DNA from: Bacillota bacterium
GTDB taxonomy: Bacteria; Sysuimicrobiota; Sysuimicrobiia; Sysuimicrobiales; Segetimicrobiaceae
DNA: 64,000 nt
Direction: 5' to 3'
NCBI GenBank assembly: GCA_021324975.1
Contig: JAJPIA010000029.1
Span: forward strand, 1-64,000
Shown here: in pieces, positions 35,528-44,829 of the stretch
How the letters are laid out: each line of letters begins with the position of its first letter
Position numbering within the stretch: the first letter of the stretch is position 1
Position numbers and translations under genes: made by a program
Notes under the pieces: model-generated
The model's input: only the letters and a program-made list of their open reading frames with translations
Databases searched by the model: none
Told to the model about the DNA's origin: nothing

Positions 35528-36757
35528 ATGACCAGGCGGCATCCAGATACGGGCCAACAGTGGTGGGTTGTGCTCGGGTTGTTCTCGGTCACCTCGCTGA
35601 TCGAGACCATGGGCGTCAGCCAAATCACCGCGTTCCTGCCGCTCGACCTTCAAGTGATGGGTGTGTCGGCTGCGGCGATCCCGCGCTTCGTCGGGCTCCT
35701 GAACGCGCTCGTCTTCGTCTTCGGCCTCCCGCTCGTCCCCCTCTGGGGCGTCCTAGCGGATAAGTACAGCCGCAAGCTCATCATCACCCGCAGCGCGATC
35801 GTCGAGGCGATTGTCTTCGCGGCGATCGCGGCCAGCAGACATCCGGCGCAGTTGGCCGTCAGCCTGCTGCTGGTCGGGTTTCAGCTGGGAAACACCGGGG
35901 TCATGCTTGCCGCGATTCGAGACGTCACCCCGCAGGCGCGTTTGGGGACCGCAATGGCGGTCTTCGGGGCATCCTCATCGGTCGGCTTTGCCGCCGGGCC
36001 AGCTATGGGCGGGCTGCTCCTCGATCGGGCGCATACACCGCTCGCCGCCGTCTTCGCGGTATCCTCGGCGTTGTCAATAGCGAGCGCGATCATGTTGGGT
36101 GCTTGGCTCCGGGAAGTGCGGCCGCGTGTTGTCCCGACCGGTGCCGTGTTGAGTTTAGCGCGCAGCGCGCTGGGAGGGCTCTTCACGGATCGATCGACGC
36201 GGCACTTGTTCGGGCTGTTTGGATGTATGATGCTCGCTCGTCAAATGTCCTCGCCGTTTCTGCCGCTGCTCGTCGAGCAAGTGCATGGCAATTCAGCGGC
36301 GCTGGCAAGCGCCATCGCGCTTGTTGTGGGCGCGCCGGCACTCGTCGGCGGGATTGTCTCGCCCGTCGCCGGCGCGATCGGCGACCGCGTCGGGTTTCGC
36401 CCGGTGCTCGTGGCTGCGTTAACGGGCGCCGCGGCGATGCTCGTCGCCATGCCCGCGATGAGCACGGTCACGTGGCTTGCCGTGGCCAATGGGCTCGCCG
36501 CGACATGTTACGCGGCGGTGGGCGCGATGATCTACGGACTGCTCGCGTTGACCGTCCCCCCGGACCGGCGATCCGCGACGCTCAATCTCATTTATCTGCC
36601 GCTGTATCTCGCCGGCATCGCGGGCCCGGCGGCCGGCGCGTTGCTGGGCGTCCTGGGACTCGGCGCAATTTACGACGCAGCCGCGCTGGTAGTCGCGCTG
36701 GCAGTTGCGCTCGAGTTCGGGGCGGCGGCCCGCCACTACCGCCGACGTGCCGCCTGA
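35528..36757 (+). CDS. Major facilitator superfamily transporter
   Basis: A 409-residue membrane protein with about 12 hydrophobic segments. The inter-helix 2-3 motif is WGVLADKYSRKLII, followed by a QLGNTGVMLAAIRDVTP region, typical of multidrug-type MFS exporters. GCGCGATGACC at 35523-35533 sets the start. It is the last backbone gene before the island, and no regulator adjoins it. Confidence 0.88.
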   Translation: MTRRHPDTGQQWWVVLGLFSVTSLIETMGVSQITAFLPLDLQVMGVSAAAIPRFVGLLNALVFVFGLPLVPLWGVLADKYSRKLIITRSAIVEAIVFAAIAASRHPAQLAVSLLLVGFQLGNTGVMLAAIRDVTPQARLGTAMAVFGASSSVGFAAGPAMGGLLLDRAHTPLAAVFAVSSALSIASAIMLGAWLREVRPRVVPTGAVLSLARSALGGLFTDRSTRHLFGLFGCMMLARQMSSPFLPLLVEQVHGNSAALASAIALVVGAPALVGGIVSPVAGAIGDRVGFRPVLVAALTGAAAMLVAMPAMSTVTWLAVANGLAATCYAAVGAMIYGLLALTVPPDRRSATLNLIYLPLYLAGIAGPAAGALLGVLGLGAIYDAAALVVALAVALEFGAAARHYRRRAA

Positions 36758-37006
36758 CGCACTCGCGCGCCTTCGACATCTTGCCAACATGCACACCCAT
36801 GCATCTGCCATACGCTTCGCGGCGTCTCGCCACTTGTGATAGCGAGCGAAAGGAGACTGATAGAGGCCAACGATATTCTCATTGCCCTGAGTCATGCCCT
36901 CGTTCAAGAGACGGCAGAGCTCTACCGCACGAAGCCGAAGGAGGCGATTCAGGAGCTTCGTTGGCTCGTTAGCTTCACGACGGAGCGGCGCACGCTAGCC
37001 GTTATT

Positions 37007-37052
37007 TGGTGGGCCCGCCAGGTCTCGAACCTGGATCCGCCGGTTATGAGCC
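37007..37052 (-). repeat. Left att: displaced tRNA 3' fragment with CCA
   Basis: The minus strand reads the acceptor, T-arm and anticodon half of the tRNA, ending GGGCCCACCA. Bases 37010-37052 are identical to 57186-57228. No D-arm or 5' half is present; sequence diverges at 37053. This is the original chromosomal 3' end displaced about 20 kb by the insertion. Confidence 0.88.
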
Positions 37053-37065
37053 TGCGGCGCATCAT

Positions 37066-37095
37066 CGCAAACCCCAATAAAATCAAGGGTTTGCG
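37066..37095 (-). terminator. Hairpin beyond the integrase
   Basis: A 9-bp perfect stem (CGCAAACCC and its complement) encloses a 12-base AT-rich loop between the integrase stop and the left att site. It may terminate integrase transcription or be part of the recombination site. Confidence 0.5.
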
Positions 37096-37950
37096 CGTAT
37101 GGCACCCTCGCGCTGAGGGTAGCAGGAGGGTAGCAGACTCTCCCGCGCCTCTTTGAGCATTGCTGACACCGCTGCCGCGGCCTGCGCCTGGCTCCGGATA
37201 ACGTGCGCGTAGACGCGCGCGGTAAACGCAGGGTCCTTGTGACCCAACCGCTCCGCGACCGTCCGCAACGGCACGCCCCGTTCCAACAGGTGCGATCCGT
37301 GCCCGTGGCGCATGTTGTGCAGCGCCCGCCGCCATGGAAGCCCGAGCTTCTTACACAGCGGGTAAAGGTCACGGTTCCTGACGTTATTCTCGTGCAACGG
37401 CTTTCCCGTGCGCTGACAGAAGACAAGATCGAGCGCGTGCCATCCGTCGCAGTGCTGCCGGCGGCAGGCGGCCCCGTCTGTGCAAGGCGCCCGGCGTGCC
37501 CGTTCTTCGTTCTGGCGCATCCTCACGTCCCGTAGCACGGCGACGGCCTCCTCCGGCAGGTCGATCGCCCGTTCCGAGTTGAGGGTCTACGGCTCTTTGA
37601 GAGTGAAGCCGCCGCCCTTCGGTCGCTGGAGCGCCTGTGAAATTGTGACGGTGCATCCGCGAAGCGACAAGTCGCGCCACGTCAATCCCAGGGCCTCGCC
37701 GATTCGCACGCCCGTGCTGACAACGAACAGGTAGAGTGGGTAATGTGGGCTCGACACTTTCGCCTCGGACCCCGAACATCCCGATCCCCGCGGCGTGTGC
37801 CAACGTATGTGCAGCGAGTTCGCGCTGCGCCGCCTCGGCTTCTGCGTGCGTCGTGAACGTGAGCCATCTGTCGCGCTTCTTGCCACGCTCTCTGCCAGCA
37901 TAGACTTTCAGAGCAAATGATCGTCCTCGACGCACGATGATCCCGGGCAC
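37083..37950 (-). pseudogene. Tyrosine recombinase (phage integrase), disrupted
   Basis: From a GTG at 37950 the N-terminal arm domain reads SFALKVYAGRERGKKRDRWL. The catalytic domain follows in another frame: FVVSTGVRIGEALGLTW (first Arg), HNMRHGHGSHLL (His-x-x-Arg), LGHKDPAFTARVYAHV (His and Tyr). Three lesions are visible: loss of the core-binding domain, a frameshift near 37800, and an in-frame TAG at 37587 between KEP and TLNSERAI. The gene cannot make an active recombinase as read. Confidence 0.85.
37115..37136. repeat. Tandem 11-bp repeat at the left end of the island
   Basis: Two exact copies of GAGGGTAGCAG lie head to tail, 63 bp inside the left att. The same pair, with one mismatch, lies inside the right end at 57131-57152 in the same orientation. 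Short direct repeats flanking the core in this way are typical of integrase arm-type binding sites. Here they overlap the last codons of the integrase. Confidence 0.7.
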
Positions 37951-38343
37951 GGTGAACCCCCTCCCCCGTAGTTCGGTGGGGGAGAGAGTTCGAAGCCGAT
38001 GGGACGTGGTCCCTTCGCCGCCCATGATCAGGGGCAGGAAGGGGCGATTGAGCAGCTCTCGGATGTCGGCGGCGGTCAGGCCCGGGGTGTTCACGTTCGC
38101 GCCGCCGGACTGCATGCCAGATCCTAGACCACCACCGCCACCGTTCGCCGCGATCACGTTCCACACGGGCACCCAGGTCTGCGCGCCCTGATCGCCGCCG
38201 CCCCCCGTCCAGTATCCGCCCGTAGACGCGAGATTCGGAGACTGCGACGCGGCCTGCGGTGCGGCTGCATTGGCTTGAGGGGCCGCGAAGTTCGGAGACA
38301 CCGTGACGAGAGCCTTCACGACCATTCCCATCGCCTGGTTCAA
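37951..38343 (-). pseudogene. Ala/Asn/Gly-rich phage-like reading frame
   Basis: An ATG at 38343 opens a frame of about 130 residues (MNQAMGMVVKALVTVSPNF, then Gly-rich stretches and LNRPFLPLIMGGEG) that runs without a stop into the integrase arm domain. Composition suggests a phage structural or hypothetical protein. It was probably fused to the integrase by deletion, since the integrase has its own GTG start with a ribosome site. Confidence 0.3.
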
Positions 38344-38471
38344 GTGGCGCAGATTCTCGGCGATCGCTGGATCCTGACCGCTTTTGCGCTGGACGGCTCT
38401 CCGGATGGCCCGATTAGGATCCTGTATCGTGACGTCCCGCCGCTCTGCACAGGGTGGCGAGGCTCGTCACG

Positions 38472-38588
38472 TTGGTGCAGTCGTATCGGCGCGCGGAGAA
38501 TAGGACGCAGGAGTTGAGCGAGATCGCGCGTGGGATCAAGTCGTTGGCGAAGGAGCTTGACGTGCCGGTCAGGCACGGTATCCTCTAG
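38472..38588 (+). pseudogene. Fragment of a DnaB-type replicative helicase
   Basis: Thirty-eight residues read RAENRTQELSEIARGIKSLA, then KELDVPV before a TAG. This is the stretch of DnaB after Walker B that precedes the L-S-Q-L-(S/N)-R motif. Nothing upstream is recognisable beyond a few residues. It is a remnant of the replication module of a phage or plasmid-like element. Confidence 0.7.
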
Positions 38589-38721
38589 CGGGCTCGGTGC
38601 GACGCCGGCGAGCACTTCAGAAGCTCAAGGATGCAGGATCGGTGGTCGATGACACCACAGGTAGCGTAACAATAGTAGAAGAGCATTTTTCATATCCACC
38701 CCATGCGGCGCGTCACTTATC

Positions 38722-39558
38722 TCAGGCGTCCATGCCGATCTCGACATCGACGACGACGCCGAAGTGATCGCTCGCCCACGTTCCGTCGAACGTCCGGTCA
38801 AATGCGAGGGTGGCAGTTTTGACCTGGCAGTGAGCTTTCGGATGATGATGTGCCGAACCGATGAAGACGTAGTCGATCCTCCGCCTTTGACCGGGCTGTC
38901 GAACGATTTGGTCCATAACTGAATGGGCGCGGGGGTTATCGGCGGACCAGGTGTACCCGGGTCCGTCGCCGGCCACCGCCCACGCGTCCTGGTAGCAGAC
39001 GCTGTGACCACCGAGCGACTGCTGGCCCTTCAGGTACCGGATGCTGGCCGCCTCGGGGCCGGCGTTGAAGTCTCCTGCGATGACGGTCGGGAGCGTGCGG
39101 CGGTGGCGTGCGTCGAGCTCGGCGAGCGCGATCACCTGGCGCTCGCGGGGCCACTCGGCTTCCAGGCGCCACGAGGTGGTGGTGGCAATGAACAGCACCT
39201 CACCTTCGCGTGGGAGAGTGACGACCACGGCCAGTGTGCACCACGGAACGTCGGCAGCGTCATGGAGACGAAGGTCGAGTGTTTCGACCACGCGATGTGG
39301 CCACCGGGTGGCCACGGCGGTGCCTCCGTAGCGATCCGCCCACGGCGGTTCGTATGCCATGGTCTGCGCCTGGTGCGTCGCCTGGAAGTTTGTCCCGGCG
39401 AGCAGTTCGTCGAGCTGACGTCGTTCTGACGTGTGGACGACCTCCTGGAGCGCGATCATATCGGGATCGAGACGCCGCAGTTCCCGATTGAGCACGTCCT
39501 GACGGCGAGTGTCGCCGGTTACGTTCTCGACGTTCAGAGTAAGAATCCGCGCCTGCAT
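38722..39558 (-). CDS. Endonuclease/exonuclease/phosphatase family protein
   Basis: A 278-residue EEP-fold hydrolase. Motifs are ILTLNVENV (Asn), IALQEVV (catalytic Glu), VIAGDFNAGPE, RRRIDYVFIGS and WASDHFGVVVDV (final Asp-His), so the active site is complete. The fold covers nucleases, inositol phosphatases and sphingomyelinases. There is no signal peptide. GAGGTGATG precedes the ATG at 39558. It is the first intact gene inside the island from the left. Confidence 0.88.
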   Translation of the reverse strand: MQARILTLNVENVTGDTRRQDVLNRELRRLDPDMIALQEVVHTSERRQLDELLAGTNFQATHQAQTMAYEPPWADRYGGTAVATRWPHRVVETLDLRLHDAADVPWCTLAVVVTLPREGEVLFIATTTSWRLEAEWPRERQVIALAELDARHRRTLPTVIAGDFNAGPEAASIRYLKGQQSLGGHSVCYQDAWAVAGDGPGYTWSADNPRAHSVMDQIVRQPGQRRRIDYVFIGSAHHHPKAHCQVKTATLAFDRTFDGTWASDHFGVVVDVEIGMDA

Positions 39559-39718
39559 TGTGACATCACCTCGTAGATGGCATCGCACACCCGTAAGTAG
39601 ATTCTGCCCCTGCCCAGCATCCGGTCGCCAAGACGACGTGCGTGGGCGGAACTGGCCCAATATCCCGGGCAAATTCGCCAACTACGACCGAAACCTACAG
39701 TAGTAGAGGCCGTGTCCC

Positions 39719-39918
39719 GGCCGAGTGTCGGATACCCTCGGGCGATGAGTCCACTCAACTTCCCTGTTCACGCGCCGACGTCGACCAGGTGATGCTCCGC
39801 GTCCAACGGAGGGGAGAGCAAGCACCAGCTCACGATAATGTTCTGGTTCTCGCTCCGGCCCGGCAGTCCAAGTCGTATCGTGCAGGTGATATCAGTCCGG
39901 GTGGTCCGAGGGATCAGG
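39719..39918 (-). pseudogene. Fossil of the island methyltransferase
   Basis: About 200 bp align by eye, at roughly 80% identity, with 47457-47650 inside the intact methyltransferase. In one frame IARGYPTLGR corresponds to IARGYPKLGR of the intact copy. Small indels and frame changes make it non-coding. It lies upstream of, and divergent from, the intact AraC gene, as the intact methyltransferase lies next to an AraC fossil. Confidence 0.8.
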
Positions 39919-39951
39919 CGTGCTGCAGGTTGGCGGTTGTGCTCATTGTGG

Positions 39952-40041
39952 CTAGTACTGGGACAGCCGCCTCATAAGCGTTGGAGTCAGTTCCCCGCCG
40001 TGTATATCGAACACCTCCACTGAGGCGCTCCACGTACAAAG
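39952..40041 (-). pseudogene. C-terminal fossil of an ABM monooxygenase-like gene
   Basis: The last residues read SVEVFDIHGGELTPTLMRRL before TAG. They correspond to TVELFDVHGGTLTSALLDRL at the end of the intact ABM gene at 50620. Only about 25 residues of homology remain, directly following the methyltransferase fossil. Confidence 0.75.
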
Positions 40042-40085
40042 CCGGTTGCGCCCCGCAGCGTGACCGTACCACTGGCCACGAGGCA

Positions 40086-40105
40086 GGTCTTGTGTTATCT
40101 TGCGC
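40086..40105 (+). promoter_or_regulatory. Copy 1 of a recurring 20-bp element
   Basis: GGTCTTGTGTTATCTTGCGC, 48 bp upstream of the AraC ATG. The complement contains two CAAG direct repeats one helical turn apart. Two further copies are at 47773 and (inverted) 48134. TACCAC stands about 20 bp away on the same side in all three. It is a candidate operator or promoter element for the AraC family member. Confidence 0.55.
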
Positions 40106-40153
40106 ATTGATCGGCAGATGTGAAGACGTAGACTCGAAGGCTCCGGTGCAGCA

Positions 40154-41041
40154 ATGAAGCGTGAGCGTCCAAATCCGAACGCTTTAGTGGGCCGGGAATG
40201 GTCTCGGTATTTTCGCGACGACCGTCTGCAAGGCATTGAGGTGCTGCACGCACAATTCGTGCACCATCGATATCCGCGACATTCCCACGATTACGCTGTC
40301 GTGGCCCTCGTCGAACGTGGCGCCGCATCGTATTGGTACCGGGGTGCGCAACATATTGCCAGTGCGGGACAGGTCTTTTTTGTCAATGCCGGCGAGCCAC
40401 ATACCGGCGATCCCGCGATGCTCGGCGGGTACGTCTATCGGGTGCTCTATCCCCGCCTCGACTATCTCGCACACGTCGCACGTGACATTGGCACTAGCAC
40501 CGGCGTGACGTTTTTCAAGGGAGCAGTCGTCGATGACCGTGATCTGAGATCGCTCCTGACGGCGTTTCACACTCGCGTCTCGGCACATGCGCCGGCTGCA
40601 GAGTGCGAAGCGCTGTTGCTGCGCGCGCTTGCCCGACTGATGATACGATATGGCGACCCGGTCGGCAGTCCTCGGCGCGCCGGATTCGAGCGCCCTGCTG
40701 TGAAGACGGCAAGAGATTTTATGGAAAGTCATTTTGGCGAGGATGCCTCAATCTCAAGACTTTCCGCGCTCAGCGGCCTCAGCCCGTACTACTTCGCCCG
40801 CTCCTTTGAACGGGAGGTGGGGCTTCCACCCCACGCGTATCTGGAGAGTGTCCGAATCCGCAAAGTTCGCGAATTCCTCGATCGGGGGGAAAGTCTCGCC
40901 TCTGCCGCCCTCTCGGCGGGCTTTGCCGATCAAAGCCATCTGACGCATCGCTTCAAACGGATTTTGGGAATCACGCCGGGGCAGTACGCTGGCGGCCGCA
41001 AGAATCGACAAGACCGTGCAGCGATCGCGCGGACAATCTGA
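40154..41041 (+). CDS. AraC-family transcriptional regulator
   Basis: A 295-residue regulator. An N-terminal cupin effector domain (residues 20-130) has FVHHRYPRHSHDYAVVALVERG. Two C-terminal helix-turn-helix motifs follow (ISRLSALSGLSPYYFARSF and ASAALSAGFADQSHLTHRF), with the closing ITPGQY. A 20-bp element upstream may be its operator. A decayed paralogue lies at 47860. The ligand is unknown, but the neighbouring small-molecule enzymes suggest a metabolite or xenobiotic. Confidence 0.9.
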   Translation: MKRERPNPNALVGREWSRYFRDDRLQGIEVLHAQFVHHRYPRHSHDYAVVALVERGAASYWYRGAQHIASAGQVFFVNAGEPHTGDPAMLGGYVYRVLYPRLDYLAHVARDIGTSTGVTFFKGAVVDDRDLRSLLTAFHTRVSAHAPAAECEALLLRALARLMIRYGDPVGSPRRAGFERPAVKTARDFMESHFGEDASISRLSALSGLSPYYFARSFEREVGLPPHAYLESVRIRKVREFLDRGESLASAALSAGFADQSHLTHRFKRILGITPGQYAGGRKNRQDRAAIARTI

Positions 41042-41114
41042 GTAATGGGACCGGCTTCCACAGCGCAGCCGCCGTTGGCGGCGCAGACCCTTACGCGAGC
41101 ATAGGGAGCAGCCC

Positions 41115-41270
41115 ATGAGCTATCTGGTCGTTTTGCTGGCGGTGTTGACGCGCTTCATACCGCACATGCCAAACTTCTCGCCGGTGTTTGCGGTACTCCT
41201 GTCTGGCGGCGCTCACCTGAAACGGCGGGATGCGATTTGGTATCCGCTTGCGCTCCTGGCGTTCTGTAAT
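41115..41270 (+). pseudogene. N-terminal stub of a DUF6580-like membrane protein
   Basis: About 50 residues read MSYLVVLLAVLTRFIPHMPN, then FSPVFAVLLSGGAHLKRRDA. They match the first two membrane helices of the DUF6580/ECF-S-like family. The homology ends near 41270, and the frame continues only by chance. Confidence 0.6.
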
Positions 41271-41346
41271 CGTCGGGAGCACGTTGAAAGAGTCGAACAA
41301 GAGTACTGCCGTGTATGTGGCGCGTCATCGCTGTTGAGAACAACTC

Positions 41347-41585
41347 ATGACCAAGCCGAAAGCGGCAGTCTCGTGGAGCGGCGGCAAAGACAGTTATCTG
41401 GCGTTGCATCGTGCGGCTGCCGCCTTCGATGTCCGGGCGCTTCTGAGGATGTTTACAGAAGACGGAACACGCAGCCGATCTCATGGCCTCCGTCCGCAAG
41501 TGGTGGCTCGCCAAGCAAGCCTGCTGAACCTTCCTCTCGTGAGCGGCCGAGCTTCGTGGAAAGGCTACGAAGAGGAAAGGTGCGC
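41347..41585 (+). pseudogene. N-terminal fossil of the ATP-pyrophosphatase (diphthine ligase-like)
   Basis: About 78 residues from ATG 41347 read AAVSWSGGKDSYLALHRAAA, then LLRMFTEDGTRSRSHGLRPQ and ASWKGYEEE. They are collinear with the intact gene at 54702, which has the same SGGKDS loop. Homology stops abruptly at 41585. Confidence 0.8.
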
Positions 41586-41909
41586 AGTCACCGCGTCAAG
41601 GACGGGTTGCGGCACGAGTGCGCCCCCAGCATTGTTGAAGTGCAACACATTGGCGCATCCGGGCGTGTCGCGTCGGACGCATTCAATGTCAATAGCCACA
41701 ACGAGCTTCCTCAGGTTTCGATGGCCTGCGACATCTCAGTCTCGTCTAGGCGGCGCCGGTCATGTCGTCATCCGGACGGTGCGGTAGGTACACTGGGGGT
41801 CGCCGACGTCGCTCACGCAGGTCCGATCCCATCCCCACGAATAACTCTCTCGCGGACCCATAAGCTGTCGGACGACCCTGCCGGTGGTTCCGCCACAAAG
41901 ACGTTCATC
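41586..41909. other. Unassigned region between a fossil and the EamA gene
   Basis: This 324-bp stretch was not assigned. One plus frame reads RVKDGLRHECAPSIVEVQHI, which looks protein-like but matches no family I can name. The sequence is probably more gene debris. Confidence 0.3.
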
Positions 41910-42752
41910 TCATCGCATCGCGATTACAAGACCGATCAAAATCAATGCCATGCCCGCGTAACGGATGGGGCCGAAGACTTCGCCGAGGATCACCGCCGAC
42001 GCGATGATGCCCGCGCACGGCGCGAGCAGCGCGAACGGGGCGACGACGGCGGTCGGGTAGCGTTGGAGCAAGTCGCCCCAGATCGCGTATGCCAAGGCGG
42101 TGGCGACGGCGCCCAAATACACTACGGCGCCTAGGCTGAGCCATGGAGCGTGCGATGCCGCATCCGCGAGCGTCACGCCGCGATCGGCCAACGCCGACAC
42201 CGCAAGAGCCGGCAGCGGCGGGACGAGGCTCGCCCAGACGACCAGCGGCAGCATCGGCGCGCCGGCCGCGCGCTTTACCAGGACGTTGCCAACGGCCCAA
42301 CTGAACGCACCGGCGAGTCCGAGACCCAACCCGGCCGGCGTGAGGTCCCCGCCGACGGTCAGGCCGATAAACGCGAGCCCTGCGAAAGCGATCGCCATGC
42401 CCGCCCACTGTCTTGCGGTCGGCACATCGCGAAGAAATGACGCGGCGAGTAGCACGGTGAAGAACGCCTGCGTCTGCTGCGTCACCGACGCGAGACCCGG
42501 CGGCAGGCCGCGGGTGTACGCGAAAAAGAGCAGCAAGAACTGCCCGGTGAACAACGTGAGTCCGATCAGCACCAGCGAGAGCCACGGGATCTTGGGCCGA
42601 GGCACGACAACTGCCGGCAGGCACGCGAGGAGAAACCGCGCCGCCGTCAGCTGCGGCGCGGAGAAGCCCTCCAGACCAAACTTAACCGCGACGAAAGCGA
42701 CGCCCCAGATCACCGAGGTGAGGCTGGCCAGCACCGCATCGCGAAGTCGCAT
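41910..42752 (-). CDS. EamA/DMT-family transporter
   Basis: A 280-residue membrane protein with ten hydrophobic helices and an internal repeat, as in EamA metabolite exporters (YdeD type). The first EamA unit begins SVIWGVAFVAVKFGLEG and the second contains AGAFSWAVGNVLVKRAAG. It ends IRYAGMALILIGLVIA. It may export amino acids such as cysteine or O-acetylserine. A short C-terminal fossil of a similar gene lies at 52128. Confidence 0.87.
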   Translation of the reverse strand: MRLRDAVLASLTSVIWGVAFVAVKFGLEGFSAPQLTAARFLLACLPAVVVPRPKIPWLSLVLIGLTLFTGQFLLLFFAYTRGLPPGLASVTQQTQAFFTVLLAASFLRDVPTARQWAGMAIAFAGLAFIGLTVGGDLTPAGLGLGLAGAFSWAVGNVLVKRAAGAPMLPLVVWASLVPPLPALAVSALADRGVTLADAASHAPWLSLGAVVYLGAVATALAYAIWGDLLQRYPTAVVAPFALLAPCAGIIASAVILGEVFGPIRYAGMALILIGLVIAMR

Positions 42753-42773
42753 CGTGGCTGATACCGTCGAAAA

Positions 42774-43223
42774 TCACGTCCACACAGACTCTTGTAAGAT
42801 GCCGACCGTAAGAAGTTTTGTATGGCCGCCCACGGCGATGTGGTGAGCGGTTTCTGCGCACCGTACGTAGAGTCGGCCGCGTGCGGTTGGCCCCCTTGTC
42901 CCCTGATCCACACGCCACGCTCCAGCGCCTGCAGCCGCTTCGAGCGAGGCGAGATATGCTGGCAGTCCCGCAACCGCCCCGCAGGTCGCCGCATCTTCGC
43001 GGCCCGACAAGGACGTGGTGAAGACGCGTATCGCCAGATGGTCCGGACCGACTCGGGCGAACGGGCACACGGCGCTGATGTTGCGTTCTCGACAGTACTG
43101 CATCACCTCGTCTGAACCAGGCGTGAACGCGTGCAATTGGTCTACCTCGCCGACCTCAACGTACGCGCGGTGGCGACCGAAACAAATGCAACACTGAGGT
43201 CCAGGTAAGTTCGCCCACCGCAT
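42774..43223 (-). pseudogene. PhzF-family fossil 1 (C-terminal half)
   Basis: About 149 residues in one frame: YVEVGEVDQLHAFTPGSDEV, then CPFARVGPDHLAIRVFTT and EDAATCGAVAGLPAYLA. The C-terminal PhzF domain is recognisable, with Cys replacing Gly in the DPATG-like loop. The N-terminal catalytic Glu domain is missing. Confidence 0.72.
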
Positions 43224-43252
43224 GCGGCCTGCGAGCGAAGGGAAACTGTTCC

Positions 43253-43735
43253 TCAGCCACGGAGGTGGTCCATCAGATTTTCTGCTGCGAGGCTACCGGA
43301 CGGCGGCTCGACACCCTCGACGTGCTCCTCGAACAGCAGCGTCGCTTGTCCGCGCACGCGTGTCCTCGTAATCTGTCCGGTATCAACGAGGACGCCTGCA
43401 TCGATGACGCTGGGATGGTTCATCGCGTGCCCTTGACCGATCAGGTACATGTGCTACCCTTAGTGCTGCGACTCCAAAACCTCGTACCTGGTGAAGTATG
43501 CAGCGAGGGCTGAGGCGGCCACCCCGGTCGCGGGGTCTTCCGAAAAGCCTGCACGGAGCGGAAATTGCCGGGCTTCGACCTGTAAGGTCTGCGTCCGCGG
43601 ACGGGTCGTAAACGTGTACACGCCCGTCGTCTTGTCGCGCTCACAGAGCGGCTCCCGTCGGCGATGCCCTGGTCCAGAACCGCCATCGTGCGTGGCAGTG
43701 GCACGACGCGCGGGCCAATTGGCGACGTAAGCTCG
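43253..43735 (-). pseudogene. PhzF-family fossil 2, downstream of the DJ-1 gene
   Basis: One frame reads TGVYTFTTRPRTQTLQVEAR, then AGFSEDPATGVAASALAAYF, two stops, then HMYLIGQGHAMNHPSVIDAG and TRTRVRGQATLL. It closely resembles fossil 3 at 52912-53387 (same TRTRVRGQATLL end). It abuts the stop of the DJ-1 gene, repeating the order seen in the inverted copy. Confidence 0.8.
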
Positions 43736-43744
43736 AATGAACGT

Positions 43745-44371
43745 TTAGTATCTCTCGACGACCGGACCGGCGGCCCGTCGGTACTCGATGTAGTGGGCGG
43801 TTTCGTCGGCGACGTTCGGGCCCCAGAGACGCTCGACCACGTAAAACGCCATGTCGATGCCGGAGGCGACGCCGGCCGAAGTGATGATTCCATCATCGAC
43901 GACGCGAGTCTCCCGCTCGACTTTGCCGACCTCGAGTGTCGCAAGCAAGTCGAGTGCGTCCCAGTGCGTGGTGGCCCGCCGGCCTGACAACAACCCGGCC
44001 TTCGCCAGAAGGAGTGACCCCGTACAAACCGAGGTAACCTGGCGAGCTTTGGCCGCCATACGACGAATCCAGTCCAGCGTGTCCACATCATTGAGCAGGG
44101 GCCGGGTTCCGCGGCCGCCGGGCACGACCAACAGATCGATCGCCGGGGCGTCACCGAACCCATAGTGCGGAATCACCGTCAGTCCGCCGGTCGTGGCAAT
44201 CGCCTCGCGGACTTTGGCCACGGTGAACACGCGGAATGGCGCCGACTCCTCGGAGCGGCGAGACTCCGCACCCGGAACAAGCCGCACACGCGAGAAGACC
44301 TCGAACGGGCCGGCGAAGTCGAGGATCTCGACGCCGTCGAAGATGAGGATGCCGACGTTCAGCTTGTCCAT
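43745..44371 (-). CDS. DJ-1/PfpI-family protein
   Basis: A 208-residue class-I glutamine-amidotransferase-like protein of the isonitrile hydratase/GATase-1 type. It contains LNVGILIFDGVEILDFAGPF, DLLVVPGGRG and nucleophile Cys116 in TSVCTGSLLLA, followed by TTHWDALDLL. GGAGGT is eight bases upstream of the ATG at 44371. It is flanked by a PPOX fossil upstream and a PhzF fossil downstream. Its counterpart in the inverted copy survives only as a 12-residue stub at 52872. Confidence 0.88.
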   Translation of the reverse strand: MDKLNVGILIFDGVEILDFAGPFEVFSRVRLVPGAESRRSEESAPFRVFTVAKVREAIATTGGLTVIPHYGFGDAPAIDLLVVPGGRGTRPLLNDVDTLDWIRRMAAKARQVTSVCTGSLLLAKAGLLSGRRATTHWDALDLLATLEVGKVERETRVVDDGIITSAGVASGIDMAFYVVERLWGPNVADETAHYIEYRRAAGPVVERY

Positions 44372-44422
44372 TCCCGGACCTCCACGCTACGGCCTCGCGG
44401 CCTGGACGGTGCGCCCCGCGCG

Positions 44423-44662
44423 TTATTTGCGAATGGTCTCGTAGTACTCGGCATAGCGACGCACGACGTCTTCCTCGGATGCGCCGGTATCGTAGATTGG
44501 TGAGATCAGCGGGGCCGCCTGCCGGACGTTGATGAGCGCCACGTGCTTGACCCGCCCCGCCAGGGCATCGCCGAGCCCGTAAGTGTCTCTGAAAAAGTTC
44601 ATGGCGCGCTCGAAGAGCGGGCCGGCGTCTACGATCGTGGCCTCCCCTTTGAACCGGTAGCC
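44423..44662 (-). pseudogene. PPOX-family fossil (C-terminal half)
   Basis: The last 79 residues, from YRFKGEATIVDAGPLFERAM to VVRRYAEYYETIRK, align with the intact gene at 52368 (YRFKGQATIVDEGRLFERAM ... VVRRYVEYYETIRK). The upstream half is replaced by an ATP-pyrophosphatase fragment in a different frame relation, so no functional product is expected. Confidence 0.85.
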
Positions 44663-44815
44663 CCCCAATCCGGATGAAGTCCGTGAACAAGTCGTCCGTT
44701 GGCAGGCCCCATAGCGGCTCCACGGCCTCCAACACCCACACTCACGGCAGAGCCGGTCTGCCCATGCCCTTACTGGCGTCGAGAAAAATGTCGCCAAAGA
44801 CCACGTGGGAAAACG
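44663..44815 (-). pseudogene. Middle fragment of the ATP-pyrophosphatase
   Basis: Two overlapping frames read SHVVFGDIFLDASK and LEAVEPLWGLPTDDLFTDFI. They align with SHVVFGDIFLDASK and LEAVEPLWGLPTDDLFTNFI of the intact gene at 54702. The piece joins the PPOX fossil directly at 44662, at the point IRIGG/GYRFKG. Confidence 0.82.
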
Positions 44816-44829
44816 TGGAAGAACGCGAA

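Noticed and set aside
36836-37006. Small plus-strand frame starting IASERRLIEAND
   Set aside because: Protein-like composition, but it has no recognisable family and runs straight into the displaced tRNA fragment.
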